Notes under the pieces: model-generated | What the model was told of the DNA's origin: nothing | Databases searched by the model: none | Seen by the model: only the letters and a program-made list of their open reading frames with translations | Source of the DNA: Ampelomyces quisqualis | Lineage: Eukaryota; Ascomycota; Dothideomycetes; Pleosporales; Phaeosphaeriaceae | Assembly (NCBI GenBank): GCA_018398575.1 | Contig: JAGTXZ010000014.1 | Location: 124,001-188,000, forward strand | Direction: 5' to 3' | DNA length: 64,000 nt | Shown: positions 10,550 through 20,531 of the stretch, piece after piece | Layout of the letters: each line of letters starts with the position of its first letter | How positions within the stretch are numbered: position 1 is the stretch's first letter | Made by a program: the position numbers and the translations under genes

Positions 10550-10782
10550 CGAGCAAGCACTCGCGGGAACTACTTTCGGTGCTGGATCAAGTAATGAAGC
10601 GACGCCGAAAGGCACGTCGTATAGTCGCTTCGTATATCTACGCAGCATGCAAAGCTGTCACTGTTCAAATTACCATTTTATGGATATGGATCACGCTTCT
10701 TACGGAGATGTTATATTCGCTCTACATTCTCTCGCCTGCAACATACTCGACGTCAAGAAACCTTCGCTGAACACGTGGTAGT
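10550..10782. other. Gap downstream of truncated gene B
   Basis: By comparison with gene A this stretch should encode the second membrane helix and tail of gene B. No frame restores it; weak similarity (DVEYVAGE on the minus strand, against SIEYMENA in A) is broken by stops. A plus-strand open frame here is hydrophobic by chance. Confidence 0.4.
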
Positions 10783-12456
10783 TTATTTAGAAAGGCATTT
10801 ATCTTGATCTACGAAACACGTAGAGTAGAAGCTTTCAATAATTGTCAGATAATGCAAGGTAGCCTCTTTAGGTATGCTTACCAAAGTCACCGTACACGAC
10901 ATGTAGATCAGGATGATGATGGCCAGGATTTTAACACTTGCAAAGTCATGGGCGCTTTGCTCTGCCAGTTCTCGCATGATGGTGTCCTCATCATTTGCTT
11001 GTTGCTGGATATCTTCGAACGCTATCATCTGTTGATCGAGATTGTAACCATTCAGGTTCCCAAGCAGGGATGAGATCTAAAGGTGCGAAGTAAGCAGCTG
11101 CTGGCAGAGGATTGTGAAACTTACTAGTGCACGCATATTTTGCGCTTTGGTTAATAGCGCTTCGACCTTCTTGTGTGCGTATGCCACATCCTTCAATTTC
11201 TCGTCGAACGCAAAGAGCAGTTCGTCATCTCCTTGCGTCGGCTCGGTCGAAGATGTGGAGGACCTCCTAAAGTCTTGGAGATAGATTCCCTTGAGAGTAG
11301 TGATGGTGTCAAGGGTCGAGTCTAGACAAAGCAAGATATCCGCAGCTCGATCTTCGTTGTCCTTCAGACTTTGATACTCATTTACATAGTCGATGTTGGC
11401 TTCAGCTATGCGTCCACCTTTTCCAGTTTGCATAAAATACGCCTTCTCAGACTGTAACATAGTTAACTTGTTTCGATCTCCATGCTTCCTCAGCTCACCA
11501 TTTCAGTGATCTTATCGTTCAAATTGATGAGATACGGCCTCCATGATGCGATGGCGACGCCCAATAATCTCACGTGCATCTCGAAGGGACTGGACTGATG
11601 TGTATCTCCATAGTCGTTGAGATACTGATTCAAGTATCTTTCAGATCTCTGAGACGAGCCGAACAAGATCAATGTGGAGCAATGAGAGCCATCGACTATC
11701 CTATACTTGTGATAGGCCACGTATTGCATCATAGACCACGGATATTTGCCCTCTCTATTCGTCAATTCGGTGAAGCGGACAACGCACGCACATTCTGAAC
11801 AACGATTAGCGAATTCAATTGATGAATTACAACATCAAGTTACCGAATCCAGAGCCAGTAGTACCAAAACTACCATTATGAGGAAGTGTAGGTCGAAACT
11901 TGATCCGAGGTGGACCAACCTCTGTCTCTCTCATGTTCGACTTGAAGTCTACCAGGAACTCACACAAGTGCGGGAAAATACCACATTCTCGAACGAATAT
12001 AGAAAATAATTCCTTTGATATCTGTAGACGCCCGTTTGAATTGTATTGCCGAACATAACTGTGGCCAATCAGCGAGGCCCACGACATTTGAGGTTCCCAG
12101 CGTACAGGACTCTTGAAAGATTGTGTGTTGCCTTGTCAGATCAGCTTCAGTAATAGCTGAAAATGCAGCAAAGCTCTGACCTGGAAGAACTGGCCGACTT
12201 TATCCAAGTTCAAATCGAAAATGTGAAGCATACATGACGCTTTGTCCACACTGGTTGTTGACTTCTCCACAGTCGTGCTGGCATGCTGCACAGCTGCCTG
12301 AGCTTCCTTCCTGAATGCACTCAATTCTTGGATTTCGCGACATCGAACTTCGACCCTAGACTTCTCTGTCTCGGTCTCGAAAATAGAGCCTACTTCTCGC
12401 TCATAAAACTCCTCAGTGACCGAATCGGGCTGCGAAAGTAGGAGCGATGCTACCAT
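10783..12456 (-). CDS. CorA-like membrane protein B (C-terminally truncated)
   Basis: Six exons give 477 aa: 12456-12181, 12131-12106, 12058-11844, 11794-11499, 11451-11125 and 11076-10783. The 26-nt micro-exon and the 296-nt exon are the same size as in gene A. Matching motifs are FDLNLDKVGQFFQ, YVRQYNSNGRLQISKELF, RFTELTNREGKYPWS, LCLDSTLDT and KVEALLTKAQNMRAL. The first membrane helix is present (VKILAIIILIYMSCTVTL). Where gene A has a 51-nt intron, B has 48 nt in frame (10881-10834) with a good donor but no usable acceptor. Translation runs through to FYSTCFVDQDKCLSK and stops. The second helix and basic tail are missing. The product is either a one-helix variant or a recently disabled gene. 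Confidence 0.68.
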
Positions 12457-13473
12457 TGTTGCCGCAGTAACTATATGTTCAGAACGAAGGGCTATGGAAA
12501 TTCGTTGAGCAAAGATATCAGGTTGGGTATGACTCGTGAAGCAGTCACAAGACGGCCTCTGATTCACCGAATGTCAGCGCCCGGACTTTAGTTTATTTGT
12601 CCGGACTACGGGATTAGCTTTGCAGTTTAGATACTTAAACGTAAAGCTTTCATCGTCCTAACAAAAGTAGCAGCGACAGTGTGCACCCTCACTATGCTCA
12701 AGAAATGCAAGCAATAAAGTCCTAGGAAGGGATTTAGATTATAACCACGACATCAAAAAGTGAAACGAGACCACAAACTCTCGTCAAGTGGTGGACAGCG
12801 CTTGCAACGGTTTATACTACTTTTACTAGGTAATCAGTCAATGAGCTAACGCTACAGCCTACCTTAGTCAACTACTTATAGTAGCGACGACTTGGGATAG
12901 AGAACGCCCCGTAGACTATAGTACTATTGCACAGGCTAATTACAAGGCTACAGTTACTCTGATTCGCTAGTATAGCTGCTAAGTAGCAAATTGCGGCCTA
13001 TATTAGGCGTGTCACGTACTTTTAAATTTGTTGAGGGCTTTCTTTAAAACTTCGCGTTAAAGCTAGTTCTTCTACATTTGCAGTGCCTCTATTGTGCTGC
13101 CTGACGGTGAATTGCGATCGCACATGATTATTATTCTTGCGGTGCTAAACCACTGCTTACAATCGCAGCTCCTATATAGGATAGAGAGGAAGTTAGCCGC
13201 GAGTTTTATCAGTGCCCCCTCCCAGCTACCTAGGCATGGTCTAGTCGCCCCATGTCAAAAACTGCTGGGCAAAAATAACGATCAGATCTGGGACCAGAGA
13301 AGACTTCATAATAGCCCGCCAGCCCGCAAGCAGTCTCCACAAAATTCGGCCGTACAACTGTAACTATAGCTCTCGAATCGTGAAAACTACTACGCTCACA
13401 GTGCCTAATTATTCGTACCTGACTACTCCGTACTTACGGCTTACACGACCGTAGGCCGTATCAGGATTTCACC
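12457..13473. repeat. AT-rich degenerate relic between genes B and C
   Basis: This 1-kb stretch is rich in TA dinucleotides and stop codons in every frame, most clearly at 12760-13090, unlike its neighbours. That is the look of an old repeat altered by repeat-induced point mutation (CpA to TpA). No terminal repeat, target-site duplication or transposase motif was found, so the element class is unknown. Some of it should be the promoter of gene B. An ACTCCGTA octamer lies at 13425-13432. Confidence 0.4.
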
Positions 13474-15151
13474 CTAGTACGAACGATTACCAGCGCTGGT
13501 TGTGGAATCTGGAGTTCTCTGTTCTACTATCACCTCCCCCTCAACCTTCGTCTTTAATCTCTCGATCTTTTTCTCAAGCTCGTGCGCATCTAAGCGCTGC
13601 AACAGACACTCTATCTCAATCACACGTATTAGCCAAGCACAAAAGCCTGAAGCACCCAACGTCGACTTACCAAAGCCCTCGTATGCCCTGCCTTACGCAC
13701 CAGCCCCTCTGCCTTCTTTTTCAGATATACCACATCCCTCTTCAACTCTTCTATCACAAAGGTTCAAGGTTAACAGGTCTTCCACTTCTCCTCTTTCTCC
13801 TTTCCCCATCCTCATCACTCGCCCGTATCTGTCTTTAAACGTCGCGAGCGTATCCAGCGTCGCATCCAAACACATGGACAGATTCTCCATCCGGTGCGCG
13901 GTTGTAGTAAGTCCTTGCACATGCGCGACACCGACTGAGTGGCCTAGATCCCCACTCGACGTACCGGCATGGCCAATTCTCATAATGCGCGTTTTGAGAG
14001 CCTACCGCATCCCTCGTTAGCACACACGACATATCTCGAGGTCAAACACAATTACAACGAAACGTACCAAGGTGTCCAATTCTGCTTCCGGGCCGAGGAG
14101 GAAAGGTCTCCAAGAAGAGATTGCAGTAGCGAGTAATTGCGCGTGTAGAGCGAATTCATTGCCATGGTTATTTGCGTTAGTGAGGTGCGCGTCGAAATGT
14201 TCTTCTGCTCTTTGCCATCTCCCAAAGAGTATGAAAGTTGAGTGCCCTGGGCCAGTGTATTTGTGATACACGGCGTATTGGCGGAAACGCCAGTCGTAAA
14301 CGTCGGGTTGGTTGATATATTCGATGAAGCAAATGGTGGATGCACATTCTATTGTATCGAAACACTGAGATAGAGATAAAGTTGATGAGGTTCGTGTATA
14401 CTTACCAAAACCTGAGCTTCCAGGCGCAAGCGAACGTCGGAATACAATGCGCAGAGGACAAATTTCCGTATCGCCAATTTTGTATTTGAAATCGACGAGT
14501 GAGGCGCGGAGGTGGGGAAAAATATCGCATTCCCGTCCCAAGACATGGAAAGCTTCTTGAGTAATATCCAGAGGGCTGTGCGAGACTGCGAGTCGTCTTG
14601 GCGGACGTAACTGTGCGTGAGTCAGTGATGCGTCGACATATAGGAAGAAGTGTTAGTGTCGTACAATACTCGTGTAAGATGACTTGTCGCCTGTTCAAAT
14701 CAATACCACATTATAGAGCTCATGCTGAGTGAGAAACTGACCTGAAGGAAAGCGGCTATTTTTTCGGTGTCTAGATTGATGATTAGGAGCGCGGAAGACG
14801 GCTCAGTCACTTTCATGCTCGGTCCCTCGATGCTCGGTTGATCGATGCTCGGTCCCTCGATACTTGATTGATCTATGCTTAATTGATCGATACCCGGTCC
14901 CCCAACACTTTCTCCCTCGCCGCTCAGTCCCTCGCCGCCATCTTCCCCCCCCCCTCTCAACCTCGCGAGCATTCTCTACCCTTACAAACCCATATAGTCT
15001 AATCGCGGTGCAACATCTAACCTCAATCCTCCCTCCGTAAGCCTATTCCTTAAAGACAAGGGGCACAAAGCGGGCACAGAACTCGTCGGTGGCTGAGGTC
15101 GTGTTGGTCCTTGGAGAGGAGGTATTTGGTGAAATCGTTCATGGCTGCCAT
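13474..15151 (-). pseudogene. CorA-like membrane protein C, pseudogene
   Basis: This is the third paralogue, recognised by the same exon order. It starts MAAMNDFTKYLL at 15151. A frame change near 15085 leads to DEFCARFVPLVFKE, followed by an in-frame TAG at 15045-15043. Another frame change falls at a run of ten C (about 14945-14955). Then come INLDTEKIAAFLQ, the 26-nt micro-exon (ATSHLTRV) and FYVRQDDSQSR, broken by about 8 extra bases near 14570-14585 before LDITQEAFHVLGRECDIFPHL. Downstream motifs follow (CFIEYINQPDVYDWRFRQYAVYHKY, split here as CFIEYINQPD and RFRQYAVYHKY; MCLDATLDTLATF). There is another frame change near 13755. The tail (ECLLQRLDAHELEKKIERL) is coiled coil with no membrane helix. 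At least four lesions make it non-functional as a full protein. A different splicing pattern could hide one lesion but not all. Confidence 0.72.
14815..14904. repeat. Six-copy 15-bp tandem repeat inside pseudogene C
   Basis: Six imperfect copies of a 15-bp unit (atgctcggtccctcg, atgctcggttgatcg and variants) lie end to end. In the minus-strand frame they read SIDQ and SIEGP alternately. The repeat has no counterpart in genes A and B, so it expanded in this copy only. Confidence 0.8.
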
Positions 15152-15693
15152 GTTTGCTGGAAATACTTGTGTGGTGGATGTCTAAAGAGTATTTGAGGGC
15201 TGCTGGCGGGTTTTATAGAGCGATGTGGGTCAGTGAAGTGTAAACGTGGAGCAGAACAGTCACTATTATTGGAGACTCTGATTCACAGCTTGTCAGACCC
15301 TTGAAAGAAGTATGCGTGGTTATGACGCAGGCTAACCAACAGAGCCAATGTTTACGTTGAATCCTAACCTATTCTTCACCGTTCGGCAAAGCAGCCTGCT
15401 TACAAACGATCAATATGGACGCGAAGAAGTAATACGTAAGCACAATCATGTCAATAATAAAGGCACTCGGCCTATCGGTTCGTTGATCTTAGCTCGTTAT
15501 GATAACAATGCCCATATATGTTCATGAGTAATGACGCCACAATTTCATATAACGAGTGCCCATGCCGACCTAACGCCATGCTGAAAAGTGCCCGATGAAA
15601 GCCATGCGTGTATTCCGTCGACGAGGAAAGATGAAATTACTGACGCCCATTCACCATGTAATCAAAACAGAACTCCATGACACATGATCAAAC
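15152..15693. other. Spacer between pseudogene C and SOK1/TCP11 gene
   Basis: I see no gene. It contains the former promoter of the pseudogene and the 3' region of the next minus-strand gene. Confidence 0.5.
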
Positions 15694-18630
15694 TCAGGAA
15701 GAAGTGGACGCTGATTCGGCGCTTTGTGATCGCGTCAGATCTTCTCCTTCAAACCCCGCATTCTCTAGCTCTTCGGCAATCTCTTCATACCATTTACCGT
15801 GTGTCTTGCGATCAACGTCGCTGACCTTGCTCAACTGGTCGCAGATATCGGCTACTTGGGACACGAATTCGGGTAGGCCGGTGGTCGAGAGTCCTTCTGT
15901 TGCGGTACTTGCCGCCTTGACACGCTCGCCAGAGCTGCTAGCTGACACGCGGTTGAAGATGTGCGTCTTCAGGCGCTGGAAGAGAACCTTGAGCACAGGA
16001 TCGGAGAGCTTCCCAGTTTCAGCTTGCGCGAGGAGACGAGTGGCGGTTGTTGAGAGCTGTGCTCGCGTGGTGGGCGGCATGTTGTGCGACGACTCGAGCA
16101 ACGAGGAAATCTTGGTAGGTGTTGTGGGGTCTTTCATGTACCCGTCCTTTAGCACATCCCACATTCTGTTAGCTTGGGGTTTCCAGGGCGTTCGAACGTC
16201 GCGCTTGAGCAGATTCTTCGCTGTGAGAAGAATGCCACCGATAATGGTGATACGCAACGACTCTTCTCGGATGCGCGAGATGCGAGCACGATCCAGCTCG
16301 AGGGTTTCGGGCAGCTCGGACTCGCGAAGTGGAGGCGTGGCTATGGCGAGATCAACGAGCCCGCGCGCATAGATCTTGTGCGCGGTCGGGCGGTTGATAG
16401 CACTGTTCTGACCCCAAGGATCGCGTCGATCGGCCTCAGTGTGCATGTTGATGGCCGCGCTGCGCCACCAGCGCCTCGTGCGGTCCAGTGCTGTTCTACC
16501 CTCGTTGAGATCTTGTTCAAACATGCGCTGCTCGTACCCGGTAGCCTCTTTTATCAGGGTCGGCGCAGCGTTCATCAAGAGAAAGTTTGAATAATCCAGC
16601 GAAAGAAGGTCAATGACATGCAGGAGCTTGAACAGCTTCTCTACCATCTCGACCAGCTCGCCCTCTTCCTGTAGCTCTTCTGAGAGAGCCTGAATTTGGG
16701 CGTCTCGGAAAGGAGCACAGAGCTTAGGTAGAATAGTGGCAATGAACCCGAAGAACTTTCCGTACGAGAAAAGTCCCTGCTTGCATTGCGTGTTGATCAA
16801 CTCAGGGTCCAGAGTCTCCGAAATCAAGGTATGCATCGAGTTGCCAGCCTTTAGCAAGCGTAGAAGTTTGCCTCGTATGTTTTCGGCCATCGCGACGGTC
16901 CAATTCGTGCTATCGCCCTCCTGAAAGCCTTGAAACATTGCATTACACAGTTCACGGTTCAGCGCATCGCGAAGATCAGCCGTCGGAGAAGGATCAATTC
17001 GATACTCCTTGTCGATTGAGAGCTCGTGGACCAGCACGCGATTGTCAGGAACGACAGTAAAGACTTTTGACAGCGACTGAGCTTGGTGGCCTTGCGCGGG
17101 AGGGATCTGGCGCCCTGCAACTACAGCAGCAGCGAGCTCTGAAGCAGCCTCAGCTTGCATAGCTGCGTTGTGGTCAGAGGTAGGAGAGTCTGGCGAGGCA
17201 TCCATAGCCACTCGAGGGCGCACTGTGTCTCCGGCTAGCTTCTTCTTCTTCGGCCTCGACCTGCGGCTTTCGCGGATAGCCTTCCTTATCAGAAGCTGGG
17301 TCTTGTCTGGGCCTGCCAACTTTTTGATCTTGCTCAGCAATATGACCTGGTTGTCTCGGATACCATTCCTGTAATCGCTTGCCACTTCATCAACCGTTGC
17401 ATCCTTGACACTCTGCCAAATCTCATCGAGACTGACAAATGATGCGACCATGGTTTCAACAAGTGCTGAAGAATCTCGAGCCTTCCAGTCATTGAACGCA
17501 GTTACGAAAGCGCTGTTCGCTAGCAATACAGTCTCAGTCCGGGTGGGCGATGGGGTATAGTAGTTGAAGGTGGCCAGCTTTCCCGACGCCGACTCAAAAG
17601 AGATGATGAGATCCTTGGCTTTGGTAATGAGGTCCTGTTCCTGATCTCCATCTTTGCTCAAGACATGCGCTGGATGGCCCAGGATAAGATACGCTGAGAG
17701 GAATGTCCTGACCGCCGTGCTTCGTGACACCGGGTCTTGATCTGGCAGCAGGACAAAAATTGTCATCATCTTCTCCGTCGTTCTGAGCACCTTCTCATCC
17801 GCAAGCAGCATTGTAATGTCCTCGAAGTTGGTCTCCCGGATTTTGTCGATGGACAATCCAAGTTCATTCCATGCGTCTACGATGTTCTTCCTAGTCCTCG
17901 CTCTCCAGGCTGATTGGATTCTCTTGGCAGCAGCCTCCATCGTCACCGCCGGACGCTCGCTAGAGTCCTGTTGGGCATCGACTGGTGGCGAGCTGGCGGT
18001 CCTTGGTCTGCGCGGGCTGCGCTTGTGGAATTCGGTCCTCCTCCTCTCGGCATCTGCAAGCTTCTCCTCCATTTCGACACGATATCGGCGCTCCTCTGCG
18101 GCCTTGCGCTCTTTCATGTCCTCGGCCACCTTCTTTGCCCTCCTGACCTCCTCGGCGCATGCGGATGCCACCTGTGCAAGGTGCCGTTCGCGGGCCACCT
18201 TTGCGGCCAGCGCTCGCTCTTCGCTGTTGGAGGCTCGCGGGGCGGCCTTGGCCAGCGCAGCACGCAACCGGACCTGCTCGGCATGTGCTGCTCTGTCTGC
18301 GAGTCTTGCCTTCCTTGTTTCTAGAATGGAGGCGCGACGGAGATGCTGGGCAATGTGGTGGCTCTGGCAGCTGTTGCGGTACGAGCGGTTCGACGAGTGC
18401 GAGTGTGTTGAGGACAGCGAGTTTCGGCGAGACGATGCCGCCGACGACTTGCGGCGGTTGTTCGAGTGCCGGTGAAAGCGAGCGGCGATTCGTGGCGGTG
18501 GTTCAAACGACTGGCGGTTTCCGGCGTCATCGGAGAGTATCATGTCGGGCTCCTCTGGGATGTCGTCGTTGTCGCGCTGGAGTTGCAGCTGCGAGCTGAC
18601 CATATCGACTTCCGAGTCTGTGAGAGACAT
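15694..18630 (-). CDS. SOK1: T-complex protein 11 family (Sok1-like)
   Basis: This long single exon gives 978 aa from the methionine at 18630 (MSLTDSEVDMVSSQ). The frame stays open to a methionine at 18915, but that extension is low in conservation signs. Residues 1-130 are Ser/Arg-rich and probably disordered. A charged helix rich in Arg, Glu and Ala follows (about aa 125-210), then an IQ-like motif AAKRIQSAWRARTRKN, then the TCP11 domain (DQDPVSRSTAVRTFLSAYLI through SLDYSNFLLMNAAPTLI and beyond). Yeast Sok1 belongs to this family and was found as a suppressor in the cAMP-kinase pathway; the biochemical role is not settled. No membrane helix is seen. Confidence 0.85.
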   Translation of the reverse strand: MSLTDSEVDMVSSQLQLQRDNDDIPEEPDMILSDDAGNRQSFEPPPRIAARFHRHSNNRRKSSAASSRRNSLSSTHSHSSNRSYRNSCQSHHIAQHLRRASILETRKARLADRAAHAEQVRLRAALAKAAPRASNSEERALAAKVARERHLAQVASACAEEVRRAKKVAEDMKERKAAEERRYRVEMEEKLADAERRRTEFHKRSPRRPRTASSPPVDAQQDSSERPAVTMEAAAKRIQSAWRARTRKNIVDAWNELGLSIDKIRETNFEDITMLLADEKVLRTTEKMMTIFVLLPDQDPVSRSTAVRTFLSAYLILGHPAHVLSKDGDQEQDLITKAKDLIISFESASGKLATFNYYTPSPTRTETVLLANSAFVTAFNDWKARDSSALVETMVASFVSLDEIWQSVKDATVDEVASDYRNGIRDNQVILLSKIKKLAGPDKTQLLIRKAIRESRRSRPKKKKLAGDTVRPRVAMDASPDSPTSDHNAAMQAEAASELAAAVVAGRQIPPAQGHQAQSLSKVFTVVPDNRVLVHELSIDKEYRIDPSPTADLRDALNRELCNAMFQGFQEGDSTNWTVAMAENIRGKLLRLLKAGNSMHTLISETLDPELINTQCKQGLFSYGKFFGFIATILPKLCAPFRDAQIQALSEELQEEGELVEMVEKLFKLLHVIDLLSLDYSNFLLMNAAPTLIKEATGYEQRMFEQDLNEGRTALDRTRRWWRSAAINMHTEADRRDPWGQNSAINRPTAHKIYARGLVDLAIATPPLRESELPETLELDRARISRIREESLRITIIGGILLTAKNLLKRDVRTPWKPQANRMWDVLKDGYMKDPTTPTKISSLLESSHNMPPTTRAQLSTTATRLLAQAETGKLSDPVLKVLFQRLKTHIFNRVSASSSGERVKAASTATEGLSTTGLPEFVSQVADICDQLSKVSDVDRKTHGKWYEEIAEELENAGFEGEDLTRSQSAESASTSS

Positions 18631-19370
18631 GGTTGCCGTGTCTGCGCTCTGCTTCAGGCGTCGCGTGAGGGTGTCGGGTCGGGGCAGGGAAACGGACGTC
18701 GTTAATGCTGGGCTGGGTGTGAAACAAAGCACGTCCTCGATGACGGCACTTGTCTGGAGCGGGCCGCAAGCGGTCGAGGGCAGTCGTGTCGCGACTTGCG
18801 GCACATGCAAGAATATGAGACACAGGAGTGAAGGGTGCCCACAACGGCGCGGCGGCTGGTGGGTATGTCGACGTGTGCGGGCCGGTGGCTTCTTCAGGTG
18901 ACTATGGCGTCGCAAGGAGTGCGAGAAGCAGGCGCGCTATGACGACCGATGCGATGGAAAAGTAAGAGACAGCAACCACGGCCGACGTCCATGATCTCAC
19001 CGTGAGAGAAGTGGCTGGGGAAGTGCGGGAGGGTGCTTTCCATGTGGATGACGAAGCAGATTGCCAAGGCTGACTGGTCGCCGGACGCTAGTGAAGAAGT
19101 CGAGGCTTGTGCCTTGTGACATGTCAGCTTGCCATGATCCTTATCCGTACGGAGTACAGAGGCGAAGACCAACGGAGTACAGAGGCGAAGACCATGAGAT
19201 GGTATGGTGAGAAAAGGCATTGCCTCATTGCGCACGCTCACGTTGTTCTTCTGACGGAGCGCCGCAGTGAGAGCACGCGCACGTGACTTTGGATCGCTGA
19301 ATGCAACGCCACAGGTCAGCCACACGCTCTGTTGCACGCCTGTCCTTCCCATGACACGCCCGCGCCCGCC
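18631..19370. promoter_or_regulatory. Divergent upstream region with a 23-bp tandem duplication
   Basis: It lies between the minus-strand SOK1-like gene and the plus-strand membrane protein gene. A perfect 23-bp unit (acggagtacagaggcgaaga followed by cca) occurs twice in tandem at 19149-19171 and 19172-19194; the first copy overlaps a TACGGAGT octamer at 19148. The part up to 18915 could be an N-terminal extension of SOK1. Confidence 0.5.
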
Positions 19371-20531
19371 ATGTTCAACGTGCGCTCTATCGTATTGCTG
19401 GTTGTATCCTACGTGGTGATCCCGCGCCTCACGTTCCTTCCCACCCATGTTCACACGCTCCTGATCCTCTTCGGGCCCTTCCTCCTGCCCCGCGTCCTCG
19501 ACTGGATCAACGTCGCGCGCGCAACCTCACGAAGCGTTCCCATACGACCCGTCCCGCCCAGAGTCCAGCATGCGCTGAACCTGCTGTTCGTGAGCGCCGT
19601 CGTGTGCCTCGGCCTCTCGCTTCCCCGCTTCGCGCCCGAGAACATCTTCCTCAAGACACAGAGCCACATTCGAACAGAGACGAGCGTGCTATTCGTCAGA
19701 CTGGGACACTTGCGCGAGCTCACCGGGCATGACGAGCTACTGCGAGCGAAATTCGCCAGCGTGCACAACAGGCTGCTGTACCTTGGCTATGGCCCGGACT
19801 CGTTGGTGAACTGCGTTTGGTGCAGCGCCGCCAAGGGAAACGACGAGCAGAACTACTTCCTGTACAGTCTGCCCAAAATAGCCATGTCGCATATCGCTCA
19901 ATTGGCTGTTCTTGGGCTTGCGACATCTTCGCTGGTTGGGGCCGAAGGATCCAGGCTCCGCACACACGCTACGATCGCGGGGCTTTTGATGATGGTTGTG
20001 GAGATTTGGTACATGGGCACATACGACATAACAACGAACAAACGCGCAGCCTTTGTGCAGGATCTCGATTCCGCGCACTGGCGTGTCCGATGCGTACGCT
20101 ACATCACGTTCGCTGTGGTGGACATTGCGTTGGCCTTCGTGCTCTGGGCTACAAGCACGAACCGCTGGCTGGCAAAGCCCGCATCCATTGCTGAGAGTCT
20201 TGAGTTGACCACGCGACAGGCGGAAGAGACATTGAACAGGATGCGCGCCCTTGGTCTCCTGACAAACTCTGTCAATCGAGACCCGGCGTTGCGACGAGTT
20301 CGGGAAGAATACTGGAGGACAGAAGGACAGGTCATGGCAGAGACTGTGCAGGACGAAGCAGTCACAGAGGAGGTCAACAAAGTAATCCGTGGCATGGACT
20401 TCAGCGCGCTCCAAGGACGTGTGGGCAATATCGCCGACGGCGTCTTGAAAGGCATTGATAGTCTGCGAGCAGTACCAGTCATGCCAGCACCTGCAACAGA
20501 TGACGCTTCATCATCTGCGCATCTTGAGTAG
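19371..20531 (+). CDS. Multi-pass membrane protein, unknown function
   Basis: This single exon gives 386 aa. I chose the methionine at 19371 because it begins directly with a hydrophobic helix (MFNVRSIVLLVVSYVVIP); the frame also contains one at 19332. About six membrane helices can be seen: aa 4-20, 28-46, 65-86, 180-198, 215-234 and 255-275. Between helices 3 and 4 is a soluble loop with LGYGPDSLVNCVWC, a notable Cys-x-x-Cys. The C-terminal 110 residues are soluble and helical (TRQAEETLNRMRALGLL; RVREEYWRTEGQVMAE). I recall this as a conserved uncharacterised ascomycete family. No transporter or enzyme motif was recognised. Confidence 0.82.
   Translation: MFNVRSIVLLVVSYVVIPRLTFLPTHVHTLLILFGPFLLPRVLDWINVARATSRSVPIRPVPPRVQHALNLLFVSAVVCLGLSLPRFAPENIFLKTQSHIRTETSVLFVRLGHLRELTGHDELLRAKFASVHNRLLYLGYGPDSLVNCVWCSAAKGNDEQNYFLYSLPKIAMSHIAQLAVLGLATSSLVGAEGSRLRTHATIAGLLMMVVEIWYMGTYDITTNKRAAFVQDLDSAHWRVRCVRYITFAVVDIALAFVLWATSTNRWLAKPASIAESLELTTRQAEETLNRMRALGLLTNSVNRDPALRRVREEYWRTEGQVMAETVQDEAVTEEVNKVIRGMDFSALQGRVGNIADGVLKGIDSLRAVPVMPAPATDDASSSAHLE

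Noticed and set aside
10510..10770. Plus-strand frame with a hydrophobic stretch (ITILWIWITLLTEMLYSLYI)
   Set aside because: It starts in the third exon of the 65-aa gene in another frame and covers the decayed end of gene B; the hydrophobicity is probably chance.
14541..14698. Alternative splicing of pseudogene C that reads LRPPRRLAVSHSPLDI and avoids one frame change
   Set aside because: It uses a weaker donor, destroys the YVRQ motif conserved in A and B, and leaves the other lesions in place.
15677..16372. 231-codon plus-strand frame antisense to the SOK1-like gene
   Set aside because: A shadow of the long minus-strand coding region, Ser/Arg-rich as expected for its complement.
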